A stretch of 47,886 bases of DNA from CAZZBK01 sp964652155. GTDB lineage: Bacteria; Planctomycetota; Planctomycetia; Pirellulales; PNKZ01. This document shows positions 8,667 through 15,519 of this stretch, piece by piece. The notes under the pieces were generated by a model. That model was not told where the DNA came from and made no database searches. It worked only from the letters and a program-made list of their open reading frames with translations. How positions within the stretch are numbered: position 1 is the first letter of the stretch; each line of letters opens with the position of its first letter. A program made the translations under genes and the position numbers. The stretch spans positions 1 to 47,886 of the forward strand of contig CAZZBK010000023.1 of the NCBI GenBank assembly GCA_964652155.1. The letters are read 5' to 3'.

Positions 8667-9005
8667 TCACGCGGCCCGACGCATCGGCACAGGAGTAGCG
8701 TGCTGAGGCGTGGTGACCGGCGCGGTCCGCGCGGCCTCACGCGCTTTGATCCCCCGCACGTAACACAACCGGCAGGGCTTGTAGACCCGTCCGCCACAGC
8801 CGTGGCACCGTTCGGGCGTGCCGAGTTGTTCGCCCAGCGGGTCGTCCTCGTCGTGCAGCTTGAGTCGCGGCTGCCAGCGGCCGTGCAAGATATTCGACAC
8901 GCTGGCGCGACTGATACCCAACTGGCGAGCCAGCGCGCGGTGCGAAAGTTGGCTCGTCTCCCCGAGCCGTCGGACCTCAATTGCCAAATCCATCGTGATC
9001 TTCAT
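8667..9005 (-). CDS. HTH protein with C-terminal zinc ribbon
   Basis: About 112 residues. The N-terminal part reads as a homeodomain-like/XRE-type helix-turn-helix (LSHRALARQLGISRASVSN, about 21-39). A four-cysteine knuckle follows, CHGCGGRVYKPCRLC (about 67-81), then a basic, unstructured tail. Likely a small DNA-binding regulator; target unknown. Start: a GGGAG site lies just upstream of two adjacent in-frame ATGs (9008 and 9005), which fits better than the longer frame opening at 9050. The gene overlaps by about 29 bases the end of the acidic-protein gene upstream of it, so the two are probably translationally coupled. Palindrome A follows its stop. Confidence 0.72.
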   Translation of the reverse strand: MKITMDLAIEVRRLGETSQLSHRALARQLGISRASVSNILHGRWQPRLKLHDEDDPLGEQLGTPERCHGCGGRVYKPCRLCYVRGIKAREAARTAPVTTPQHATPVPMRRAA

Positions 9006-9240
9006 CATCGTGCTCCCATCCAAAAAGTTCGTCGTCGTCCGCGTCGTCATTCAATGGCTCGTCCTCATCGTCCCAGTCGAGGTCGTCCTCGTCGTCGGCC
9101 GTGAAATCGTCGTCGAAGTCGTCGTCGAAATCCTCGTCGTCTTCGTCATCGGGGCGTTCCCACCAAGCGGGTTCATCGAGCGTGTTGCGGCTCGCTGGGC
9201 GGCTCAACAGGGGTCTGGGCCATGGCCGGTCGAAGTTCAT
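8977..9240 (-). CDS. Small highly acidic protein of unknown function
   Basis: 87 residues. After a short neutral N-terminus (MNFDRPWPRPLL) it becomes almost a run of Asp and Glu (about 30-85) broken by Trp, Phe and Leu. It looks at first like a low-complexity artefact, but a perfect AGGAGG lies five bases before its ATG, one of the best ribosome sites in the window, and it overlaps the HTH gene in a coupled arrangement. No known family recognised. Possible roles by analogy are a DNA-mimic or a partner that masks the basic HTH protein; neither is shown. The AT-rich stretch upstream (about 9315-9405) probably holds its promoter. Confidence 0.65.
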   Translation of the reverse strand: MNFDRPWPRPLLSRPASRNTLDEPAWWERPDDEDDEDFDDDFDDDFTADDEDDLDWDDEDEPLNDDADDDELFGWEHDDEDHDGFGN

Positions 9241-9380
9241 CGCTGCCTCCTGAGTCGAGTATTGGGCCGGGGCGCGTCGTTCAGCGGCGGTCGCCCCCGC
9301 ACGAGGGCATCTTAGGATTCAGGTGGCCTACTTTCGATCATAAAAATGTACAAAAATATGAATTTATTTTTCACTTATTA

Positions 9381-9409
9381 TCGACATTTGCTTGGTAATT
9401 AAGTACGAT
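9381..9409 (+). promoter_or_regulatory. Candidate promoter in AT-rich divergent region
   Basis: TCGACA (9381-9386), 17 nt, TACGAT (9404-9409), in a strikingly AT-rich island (about 9335-9405) between the minus-strand acidic/HTH pair and the plus-strand ORF at 9427. The predicted start point near 9416 leaves a very short leader. The island probably also drives the minus-strand pair. Confidence 0.35.
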
Positions 9410-9426
9410 GGCCTGGTCGACGTAGC

Positions 9427-9765
9427 ATGATTATGTCCATTTATTATGAGATCACGACGATGACCTTGGTCCCGTTCTCTCCCGCCGAACTCGACGCCCT
9501 GGCGTGGCGATTTTTCGATTTAGCCGCGACGGTGCGCAAGTTGGCGGCGAGCACTCGAGCCGAGCAACTCGACGACGTGCAACTGCATGGCCAGAAGCTC
9601 GAGGTCTGGCTGACGCACCTCGAGGCGTGGGCCCACGACGCCCGCGCGCGGCTCGATCAGGCCCAGCATCGCGCGGCGGGTGCGCGACGGGCGGCCGCGC
9701 TGACCGAGCCCGCGACGACGGTTAAGCCGCGCCGCCGCGAGCGATCGCGCCCCGACAAACGCTGA
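9427..9765 (+). CDS. Small predicted helical protein, function unknown
   Basis: Up to 112 residues. After a weakly conserved-looking start it is mostly helix-forming (LDALAWRFFDLAATVRKLA, then LEVWLTHLEAWAHDARARLD), with a basic tail rich in Arg and Lys (PRRRERSRPDKR). No family recognised. Two starts are possible, ATG 9427 and ATG 9460; neither has a good ribosome site, though 9427 lies only about 11 nt from the predicted transcription start. Support comes from the promoter-like island upstream, the heptad-like pattern and palindrome B placed 70 bp after the stop. A chance ORF cannot be excluded. Confidence 0.45.
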   Translation: MIMSIYYEITTMTLVPFSPAELDALAWRFFDLAATVRKLAASTRAEQLDDVQLHGQKLEVWLTHLEAWAHDARARLDQAQHRAAGARRAAALTEPATTVKPRRRERSRPDKR

Positions 9766-9835
9766 GTGACCGCTCGCGGCGAGCAACTCAACGGTTCGTG
9801 GAGCATCGATTGCGGAAGAAACGGACGGTCGGGCA

Positions 9836-9930
9836 GGGTGGCTGGTGTTTTGCATAGCAAACCCCGGCTCAGTTCGAAGCGGCGTCAAACGTCACTCGCC
9901 GGGTTTTGCTGCGCAAAACACCAGCCACCC
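9836..9930 (+). repeat. 95-bp palindromic element, copy B
   Basis: Terminal arms GGGTGGCTGG and CCAGCCACCC. Compared with the reverse complement of copy C it differs at only two of 95 positions, including the whole asymmetric centre. It lies 70 bp after the plus-strand ORF ending at 9765, and so faces that gene's direction as A and C face theirs. Confidence 0.9.
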
Positions 9931-10115
9931 AGCACGTTAGCGTTCGCACAACCGTATGGATGCACCGGTCCGCTTGTAACGATCGTGACGTTCTTGGCGG
10001 CGTGGCGAAAAAAACACATGAGGCGTTATCGCCCCGTCGATACTCATCCTCACGCATGGACGGTCGCGTAACTGCAGGATGTGTTCGTACTCTTCAGGTC
10101 AGAAAGATCCGTCCC

Positions 10116-10208
10116 ATGTCTCCTGAGTGGATCAGCACCACGCTGCACGTGGTGTTTCTCGCGTTGTTGGCGCTCATTGGCGATATTGTCGTGCGCCCCG
10201 CCTCGTGA
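10116..10208 (+). CDS. Possible 30-residue single-span membrane peptide
   Basis: A short frame (MSPEWISTTLHVVFLALLAL... ending RPAS) with a hydrophobic core of about 14 residues. It lies between palindromes B and C. The ribosome site is weak (AGAAAG about 10 nt upstream). No family recognised; listed because it is the only credible coding frame between the two inverted elements. Confidence 0.25.
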   Translation: MSPEWISTTLHVVFLALLALIGDIVVRPAS

Positions 10209-10253
10209 TCGCCGCGAATGACCGAGCTATTCGGATGTGAGCGTGACCGCGTT

Positions 10254-10348
10254 GGGTGGCTGGCGTTTTGCGCAGCAAAACCCGGCGAGTGACGTTTGAC
10301 GCCGCTTCGAACTGAGCCGGGGTTTGCTATGCAAACCACCAGCCACCC
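10254..10348 (-). repeat. 95-bp palindromic element, copy C
   Basis: Same terminal arms as A and B, with internal GTTTTGC/GCAAAAC hairpins. Near-identical to B when inverted. It lies 31 bp past the stop of the YbaK-type gene (10380) and is oriented with that gene. It is bracketed by a 27-bp imperfect direct repeat (10209-10235, 10361-10387). Confidence 0.9.
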
Positions 10349-10379
10349 TGCCGCCAAGTAATCGCCGCGAGTGACTGCG

Positions 10380-10853
10380 CTATTCGGCAAAGGTGCCAAG
10401 CTGCGGCTGCTCGATGCGCGCGTACTCGGCAAACGCCAGGCTCACGCTCCGCGCGTGGTCGCCAGCATTAAAGTTGATCGTCGGCTGCTCGGCCAACCCC
10501 TGATCGCAATACGTCGGCACTTTGAAGAGCGAGCCGAAGGGGGGAATCGAGCCCGGCTTGAGCCCGGTCAGTGCGAGGACCTCGTCCGCCGTGGCGAAGC
10601 GCAGGCTCTTGAGTTGCTGCGCGGCGCGGATCGCCTTGCTGGCCAGTTTGCGATCGGCGCTGAGCACGAACATCACGAACGTCTGATCCGCCTTGCACAC
10701 GAGCGCCTTCGCGCCGCTGGCGAGCGTGGTGCCTCGCACCCGGGCCGCCTCTTCGCTGGTGAATACCGGCTCGTGCTCGAGTGTCTGATACACGGCGCTG
10801 TGCCGGTTGAGCAGTTCCACGATGCGGTCAAAAACCGAGCGCGTGTCGGTCAT
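10380..10853 (-). CDS. YbaK/ProX-type aminoacyl-tRNA editing domain protein
   Basis: 157 residues of the YbaK/prolyl-tRNA deacylase fold. Members hydrolyse wrongly charged tRNAs, such as Ala- or Cys-tRNA(Pro). Visible signatures are LEHEPVFTSEEAARVRG near the N-terminus, GAKALVCKAD (about 47-56), which contains the usual conserved Lys, and LTGLKPGSIPPFG (about 95-107), the classic G-x-P-P-F-G motif. The start is set by the ATGA overlap with the PLP-enzyme gene upstream (10850-10853), which implies coupling; a longer frame to 11021 only runs back into that gene. Its pairing with an amino acid dehydratase points to amino-acid handling, but the exact tRNA substrate is open. Confidence 0.85.
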   Translation of the reverse strand: MTDTRSVFDRIVELLNRHSAVYQTLEHEPVFTSEEAARVRGTTLASGAKALVCKADQTFVMFVLSADRKLASKAIRAAQQLKSLRFATADEVLALTGLKPGSIPPFGSLFKVPTYCDQGLAEQPTINFNAGDHARSVSLAFAEYARIEQPQLGTFAE

Positions 10854-11860
10854 TTCACACTCTCGATCCAATGTCGAAACGCGGCTTCGTCGACGTTGCG
10901 ACCGCTGACGACAATCACAACGTCCCCGTCTCCCTTGAGTTGCGCCTGGCCACTGAGCACGGCGGCGAGCGCGATCGCCCCTGAGGGCTCGGATCGCACT
11001 CCGTGTTGCTCGTAGAGCCATTTCATCGCTTGTTGGGTGAGTTGATCGGGGATGGCCACCGCGGCGGTGAGATGCCGTTGCAAGATGGGCCAGTTATGCT
11101 CGCCGACATCGTAAGACAGCAGGCCATCGCAGATGCTTTGCGGACGCTCGACACGCAACCTGCGTTGGGCCACGAACGATTGTCGGAAGTCGTCGGCCCC
11201 GCTGGGTTCGACGCCGATGATCTGAGCGCGAGGGAAGCCATCGGCGATGGCCAGCGCGTGGCCAGCCATCAAGCCGCCGCCGCTTACTTGGCAGAGAAAC
11301 TGCGACACGCCGCGACCAGCGCTCTGCAACTCGCTGACGATTTCCAGGCCGCCGACCCCGTTGCCGGCAATCACCTGCGGGTCGTCGTAGGGGGAGGCTT
11401 GCACGGCCCCTTCCTGCTCGGCGATCGCGCGCGTCAGCCGGTCCCGTTCGCCGGTCTCGTGATCGCGGGCAATGTCGTAGGTGCGAATCTCGGCGCCGAA
11501 CGATTGAGTGATCAGGAACTTGGTTCGCGGCGCGGTGTTGGGCATCACGATGATAACCCGTTTGTGAAAATGATGACCGGCGAAGGAAATGCCCGCCGCA
11601 AAGTTGCCCGACGAATGGGCGGCCACCGGGCGATCACCGATCCGCGGCAGGTTGTGAGCCATCCAGTTCAACGCCCCCAGCACCTTGAACGACCCGACCG
11701 GGGTCCAGCCGTAATCCTTCAACCATACCCGGCGACTCGCGGGGAGCTTCAGTTCGCGTTCGAGCGCATAGGACCGTACCAGCGGGGCAGGAGACAAGCA
11801 GCCGTGGATCACCGCGGCGGCGCGGCGAACATCGTCCATGCTGGTCGCTAAGGGGGACAT
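10850..11860 (-). CDS. Threonine/serine dehydratase-like PLP enzyme (fold type II)
   Basis: 336 residues, single catalytic domain with no C-terminal ACT domain, so of the catabolic or racemase-like type. The PLP lysine lies in GSFKVLGA (Lys59); the asparagine loop is SSGNFAAG (83-90), the phosphate-binding glycine loop is SGGGLMAG (193-200), and the C-terminal SGRN (near the end) caps the cofactor ring. These enzymes deaminate threonine or serine to 2-oxo acids and ammonia; serine racemases and related lyases share the motifs, so the exact reaction is not fixed. A GAGAGGA site precedes the ATG at 11860. It overlaps the editing-protein gene by four bases. Confidence 0.82.
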   Translation of the reverse strand: MSPLATSMDDVRRAAAVIHGCLSPAPLVRSYALERELKLPASRRVWLKDYGWTPVGSFKVLGALNWMAHNLPRIGDRPVAAHSSGNFAAGISFAGHHFHKRVIIVMPNTAPRTKFLITQSFGAEIRTYDIARDHETGERDRLTRAIAEQEGAVQASPYDDPQVIAGNGVGGLEIVSELQSAGRGVSQFLCQVSGGGLMAGHALAIADGFPRAQIIGVEPSGADDFRQSFVAQRRLRVERPQSICDGLLSYDVGEHNWPILQRHLTAAVAIPDQLTQQAMKWLYEQHGVRSEPSGAIALAAVLSGQAQLKGDGDVVIVVSGRNVDEAAFRHWIESVK

Positions 11861-11980
11861 GGCACGCGATCCTCTCGTCAGAAATGAGCAAGTCGGACCA
11901 TTCTAAGGGGCGACCCTCAGTCGAATCCACTCGCGAACCCCGGCGGGCCTCGTGCGGCTCGTATTGACCACGTGAGACTC

Positions 11981-12010
11981 AAGACAAGCGGGGCCCATCG
12001 ATGTTACAAT
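11981..12010 (+). promoter_or_regulatory. Candidate sigma-70-type promoter
   Basis: AAGACA (11981-11986), an 18-nt spacer, TACAAT (12005-12010). Predicted start near 12017, giving a short leader to the phosphoesterase ATG at 12054. Confidence 0.45.
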
Positions 12011-12053
12011 AGTGGTTTGTGCTCGACTCGTCACCCGTGGCTCGTTTTTGGCT

Positions 12054-12851
12054 ATGCGATTGCTTCATATTGGCGACATTGTTGGCAAGCCGGGTCGGCA
12101 GATCGTCGTCGAGGCGGTGCCCAAGCTGATCCAACGCCAGCGGCTCGATCTGGTCGTCGCCAATGCTGAAAACGCCGCCGGGGGTTCCGGTCTGTCGCCG
12201 GCCAACTATCGCGAACTGATCGACGCCGGCGTCGACTGCATCACGCTCGGCGACCATATCTATCGGCGGCAAGAAATCGCCGCGGTCCTCGATCGCGAAG
12301 CGAACATCGTCAAGCCGGCCAACTATCCGGCCTCGGCGCCGGGCAAAGATCATGCGGTGGTCACCGCCCGCAACGGCTCACGGGTCGCCGTCATCAGCCT
12401 GCTCGGACGGGTCTTCATGCGCCCGGTCGATTGCCCCTGGGAGGCCATCGATCGCGTGCTCGCCCAGTTGAGCCCTGACATCCGTGTGAAGCTCGTCGAC
12501 TTTCATGCCGAGGCCACGAGCGACAAGCAACTGATGGGACGCTACCTCGATGGGCGCGTCTCGGCCGTGCTCGGCACCCATACGCACGTACCGACCGCCG
12601 ACGAAGGGGTGTTTCCGCTCGGGACCGCGTTTCAATGCGATGTCGGCATGACGGGCCCCTTTGAGAGCATCCTGGGGCGCCGCATCGATCGGGTCATGGA
12701 GACCACGCGCACGTTTCTCCCCACGCAGTTCGATGTGGCCAACGGCGACGTGCGGTTGTGCGGCTCGATCGTCGAGGTCGACGACAGCACGGGTCGAGCG
12801 CTGTCGATCGAGCGATTATGTGTCCGGCAGAACGAGATGGCTGCGTGGTAG
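12054..12851 (+). CDS. YmdB-type metallophosphoesterase (TIGR00282 family)
   Basis: 265 residues, close to the usual family length. Seen: GDIVGKPGR (about 6-14) with the first metal Asp, NAENAAGG (about 38-45), LGDHIY (about 68-73), DFHAEATSDK (about 148-157) and GTHTHVPTAD (about 174-183) with metal-binding histidines. The family binds two irons and hydrolyses 2',3'-cyclic nucleotides in vitro; in Bacillus it affects biofilm and sporulation decisions. In this phylum the role is unknown. The start at 12054 is preferred over an upstream in-frame GTG (12012), because the family begins right at M-x-x-L-x-I-G-D. It is followed by the DUF2752 gene after 19 nt. Confidence 0.93.
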   Translation: MRLLHIGDIVGKPGRQIVVEAVPKLIQRQRLDLVVANAENAAGGSGLSPANYRELIDAGVDCITLGDHIYRRQEIAAVLDREANIVKPANYPASAPGKDHAVVTARNGSRVAVISLLGRVFMRPVDCPWEAIDRVLAQLSPDIRVKLVDFHAEATSDKQLMGRYLDGRVSAVLGTHTHVPTADEGVFPLGTAFQCDVGMTGPFESILGRRIDRVMETTRTFLPTQFDVANGDVRLCGSIVEVDDSTGRALSIERLCVRQNEMAAW

Positions 12852-12870
12852 ACGAGAATTGCCGGCGTCG

Positions 12871-13365
12871 ATGACTGAACTGCTCTTGAGTGCGATGGAC
12901 GGTTCGACTATGGTTCCGCGCCCAACTCCTGACGAAGCTCGAATGGTCGAGGTCGAGGAGCGGCCCTTGAGCACGTCGACTCGCGGGGCCTGGGCGGGAC
13001 TCGCGGCGCTGTTGCTAGCCTTGCTGGCAATCGCCGCCTGGCTCGACCCCAGCCCGTCTGGTCGCGGCACGCATCAGCAACTAGGTCTTCCTCCCTGTAC
13101 GTTCTTGTTTCTCTTCGATCGACCGTGTCCGGCCTGCGGCATGACGACCTCGTGGTCGTATCTCATGCACGGCCAATGGGGCACGGCCTGTCGGGTGAAC
13201 CTGGGAGGCACGTTGCTCGCGCTGCTGGCCATGAGCGTGGCGTGCGGGGCGCTCGCGATCGCCGCCACCGGCCGACGGCGTTGGGTGCCCGGCGAACGAA
13301 CGTGGGCTCTGCTGGCATTAACGCTGGCCGTGATCACGTTCGTCGACTGGCTGCGTCGTGTCTGA
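12871..13365 (+). CDS. DUF2752-family membrane protein
   Basis: 164 residues. Three likely membrane helices (about 40-57, 108-131 and 144-161). The family signature FDRPCPACGMTTSW surrounds Cys86 and Cys89 between the first two helices. DUF2752 proteins are small integral membrane proteins of unknown biochemical role, frequent in Planctomycetes and Bacteroidetes. Start: ATG at 12871, though the first helix begins only at about residue 40, so ATG 12898 or 12910 is possible; no strong ribosome site helps. A frame extending upstream to 12661 merely overlaps the phosphoesterase gene and is ignored. Confidence 0.85.
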   Translation: MTELLLSAMDGSTMVPRPTPDEARMVEVEERPLSTSTRGAWAGLAALLLALLAIAAWLDPSPSGRGTHQQLGLPPCTFLFLFDRPCPACGMTTSWSYLMHGQWGTACRVNLGGTLLALLAMSVACGALAIAATGRRRWVPGERTWALLALTLAVITFVDWLRRV

Positions 13366-13430
13366 GTGGCGTCGCGCGGCGGACCTTTTCCCTCGCGCGG
13401 ACAGTCGCTCCTCTCGCAGGACTCGTGCCG

Positions 13431-14102
13431 ATGAACCGCTTCTTGTTGCTGTCCCCCTGGATGCGCGTGGTCAGTGTGACGCTCGTCGCCGCGAGCCTCG
13501 CGCTCTCCGGTTGCACCAGCGTCTTGAGCACGGCGCTCTACATGATCAAAGGGAACACGATCGATCCGGAGTACACGCAGCTTGCGGGCAAGAAGGTCGC
13601 GATCGTCTGTCGCCCGCTCATCCACTTGAGCTTCAACAGCGGCAAAGTCGACAGCCAATTGGCGCGCGAGCTCGGCTACCGGCTCAGTCAGAACCATCGC
13701 AAAATCAAGGTCATCGACCCGCAAAAGGTCGAAGAGTGGACCGACAGCCACGAGCTGGCCGGCTCGCGCGACTTTGTCGAGATCGGCAAGGGGCTCGGTG
13801 CCGACTCGGTCGTGGCCATCGATCTGCACGACTTCCAAACCCATGCCGGACAAACCCTCTACCAGGGCAAGGGCAAGGTGACCGTCAAGGTGTACGACAT
13901 CAACGACGACGGGCGGATCGTGTTCCAGAAGCACCTGCCGCAGTTCGTCTACCCACCCAACGCCGGCCGACCCACGGGCGAAATGGACGTCGAGGAGTTC
14001 CGCCGCGAATTTGTCGGGGTGTTCGCCGAGGAGATCGGTCATTTGTTCTACCCCTACGAAGCCAAAGAGAACTATGCTCGCGACACCGCGATGCTGCGAT
14101 GA
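13431..14102 (+). CDS. Predicted lipoprotein of unknown function
   Basis: 223 residues. Type II signal peptide with lipobox LSGC (Cys28). The mature part has an alternating pattern reminiscent of LptE/YbgF-like or 'penicillin-binding protein activator'-type folds: KKVAIVCRPLIHL (about 53-65), a helix, then ADSVVAIDLHDFQTH (about 124-138) and KVTVKVYDINDDGRIVFQKH (about 150-169). I recognise no named family; similar planctomycete proteins are annotated only as hypothetical. The ATG at 13431 has an AGGA about 10 nt upstream. It lies 65 nt after the DUF2752 gene and 88 nt before the S41 protease, so one envelope-related transcription unit is possible. Confidence 0.75.
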   Translation: MNRFLLLSPWMRVVSVTLVAASLALSGCTSVLSTALYMIKGNTIDPEYTQLAGKKVAIVCRPLIHLSFNSGKVDSQLARELGYRLSQNHRKIKVIDPQKVEEWTDSHELAGSRDFVEIGKGLGADSVVAIDLHDFQTHAGQTLYQGKGKVTVKVYDINDDGRIVFQKHLPQFVYPPNAGRPTGEMDVEEFRREFVGVFAEEIGHLFYPYEAKENYARDTAMLR

Positions 14103-14190
14103 TCTGGCACGGGGTGTAGTCGCGCGGCGGCTTGGCGCGTAGGATGGGGGGCAGTCTCGCTCCCAACTCGTGTAGCCGTCTGTGGTCGCC

Positions 14191-15513
14191 ATGCCGCGTC
14201 GCAATTTGTATCTGCTGTTGGTCGTCACCGTGTTCAGTCTGCTCTGCTACCGCAAGGCCGACAGCGCGCACCGCAGCCGTTACGGCCGGATGTTCGACAC
14301 CTTTGTTAAAATTCTTAACACGGTCGAGAAAGACTACGTCGAGCAGGTCGACGAGCGGCAGTTGTTCGAAGGGGCGCTCGACGGCATGGTTGCGCGGCTC
14401 GACCCCTACAGCGATTACTTGCCGCCGGTCGAGGCGACCCGCAGCCGCGAGCATCTCGATCAGGAGTTTGGGGGCATTGGCATCGAGGTGTCCTTCGATC
14501 CGCAGACGAACGTGCTGATGGTCGTGAGCCCGATGTACGGCACGCCAGCGTTCAAGGCCGGTATCTTGGCCGGCGACAAAATCCTCCGCATCAACGACGA
14601 GAGCACCGAGGGCTTTACCTTCGAAGACGCCGTCAAGCGGCTGCGCGGCAAGGTCGGGCAGAGCGTCGCTCTCGAAGTGCTCCACAGCGGCGAGGAAGAC
14701 CCCGTCCCGGTCGAGGTCGTGCGCGAAGTGATTCAAGTGGCCGCGGTGCTCGGCGATCGCCGCGCGAGCGATGGCCAGTGGAGCTACTTGTTGCCCGGCG
14801 AACAAAAGCTCGGCTATGTGCGAGTGACCAGTTTTGGTCGACGCGTGGCCGAGGAACTGCGCGCCGCGATCGAGTCGCTGCAAACCGCAGGCGCACAGGG
14901 GCTGATCCTCGACTTGCGCAACAACGGTGGCGGGCTGCTCGACGTCGCGGTCGACACGTGTGATCTATTCATTCACGGCGAGCCTGCGAAGGATGTGGTC
15001 GTGACCGTGCAAGGTCGCGAACAGGAGTTGAGTCGACACCGCCTGACAGGCAAAGCCCCTTTCACGACCTTGCCGCTCGTGGTGCTCGTGAATCAGAACA
15101 GCGCCAGCGCCAGCGAGATTGTCGCCGCCTGTTTGCAAGACTACCATCGGGCCGCGATCGTCGGCCAGCGGACCTTCGGCAAGGGGACGGTCCAAGAGAT
15201 CAAACGTCTCGAAGGGGGCAAAAGCGAGCTGCGCCTGACGATCGCCAAGTACCTGAGGCCCAGCCGCCAGAATATCCATCGCGACCGCAATGCCAAAGAG
15301 AACGACGTCTGGGGCGTCGTGCCCGACGATGGCTGCGAGGTCAAATTGAGCACCGAGGAATTTCGTGCCGTGCTCCGCGCTCGCCGCGCTCGCGACCTGG
15401 GCAAGGCCGCCAACGGCACGCTTGATGAGAGCGCCAAGGATTGGCTCGAAGTCGACACGCAACTTCAGCGGGGCATTGAAATGCTCGCGCAGCGCATCGC
15501 CGCCGCAAAGTAG
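14191..15513 (+). CDS. S41 family carboxy-terminal processing protease (CtpA-like)
   Basis: 440 residues. An N-terminal hydrophobic anchor or signal (about 5-19), a helical region with the family segment LDPYSDYLPP (about 70-79), a PDZ domain (about 90-170, with GGIGIEV and AGILAGDKIL), and the S41 catalytic core. The catalytic pair is Ser306 in SASASEI and Lys331 in FGKGTVQ; their 25-residue spacing matches the family. The substrate-binding DLRNNGGG is at 241-248. Such proteases trim or degrade periplasmic proteins from their C-termini. ATG at 14191 is preferred over an in-frame GTG nine bases upstream. Confidence 0.94.
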   Translation: MPRRNLYLLLVVTVFSLLCYRKADSAHRSRYGRMFDTFVKILNTVEKDYVEQVDERQLFEGALDGMVARLDPYSDYLPPVEATRSREHLDQEFGGIGIEVSFDPQTNVLMVVSPMYGTPAFKAGILAGDKILRINDESTEGFTFEDAVKRLRGKVGQSVALEVLHSGEEDPVPVEVVREVIQVAAVLGDRRASDGQWSYLLPGEQKLGYVRVTSFGRRVAEELRAAIESLQTAGAQGLILDLRNNGGGLLDVAVDTCDLFIHGEPAKDVVVTVQGREQELSRHRLTGKAPFTTLPLVVLVNQNSASASEIVAACLQDYHRAAIVGQRTFGKGTVQEIKRLEGGKSELRLTIAKYLRPSRQNIHRDRNAKENDVWGVVPDDGCEVKLSTEEFRAVLRARRARDLGKAANGTLDESAKDWLEVDTQLQRGIEMLAQRIAAAK

Positions 15514-15519
15514 CGACGC

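Larger units (their letters stand above)
9766..10379. other. 614-bp mostly non-coding gap with two inverted palindromes
   Basis: Holds palindromes B (9836-9930) and C (10254-10348) in opposite orientation, a 30-codon hydrophobic ORF (10116-10208), and a 27-bp imperfect direct repeat on both sides of C (10209-10235 and 10361-10387). Nothing else recognised. Confidence 0.6.

Noticed and set aside
8977..9240. Acidic ORF as a low-complexity artefact
   Set aside because: First thought spurious because of the Asp/Glu run, but a perfect AGGAGG and coupled overlap with the HTH gene favour a real gene, so it was kept.
8521..10348. CRISPR array from repeated 95-bp units
   Set aside because: Copies are far apart, in mixed orientation, without regular spacers, and there is no cas gene.
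12661..12870. N-terminal extension of the DUF2752 gene
   Set aside because: Runs out of frame inside the phosphoesterase gene; the conserved part begins after 12871.
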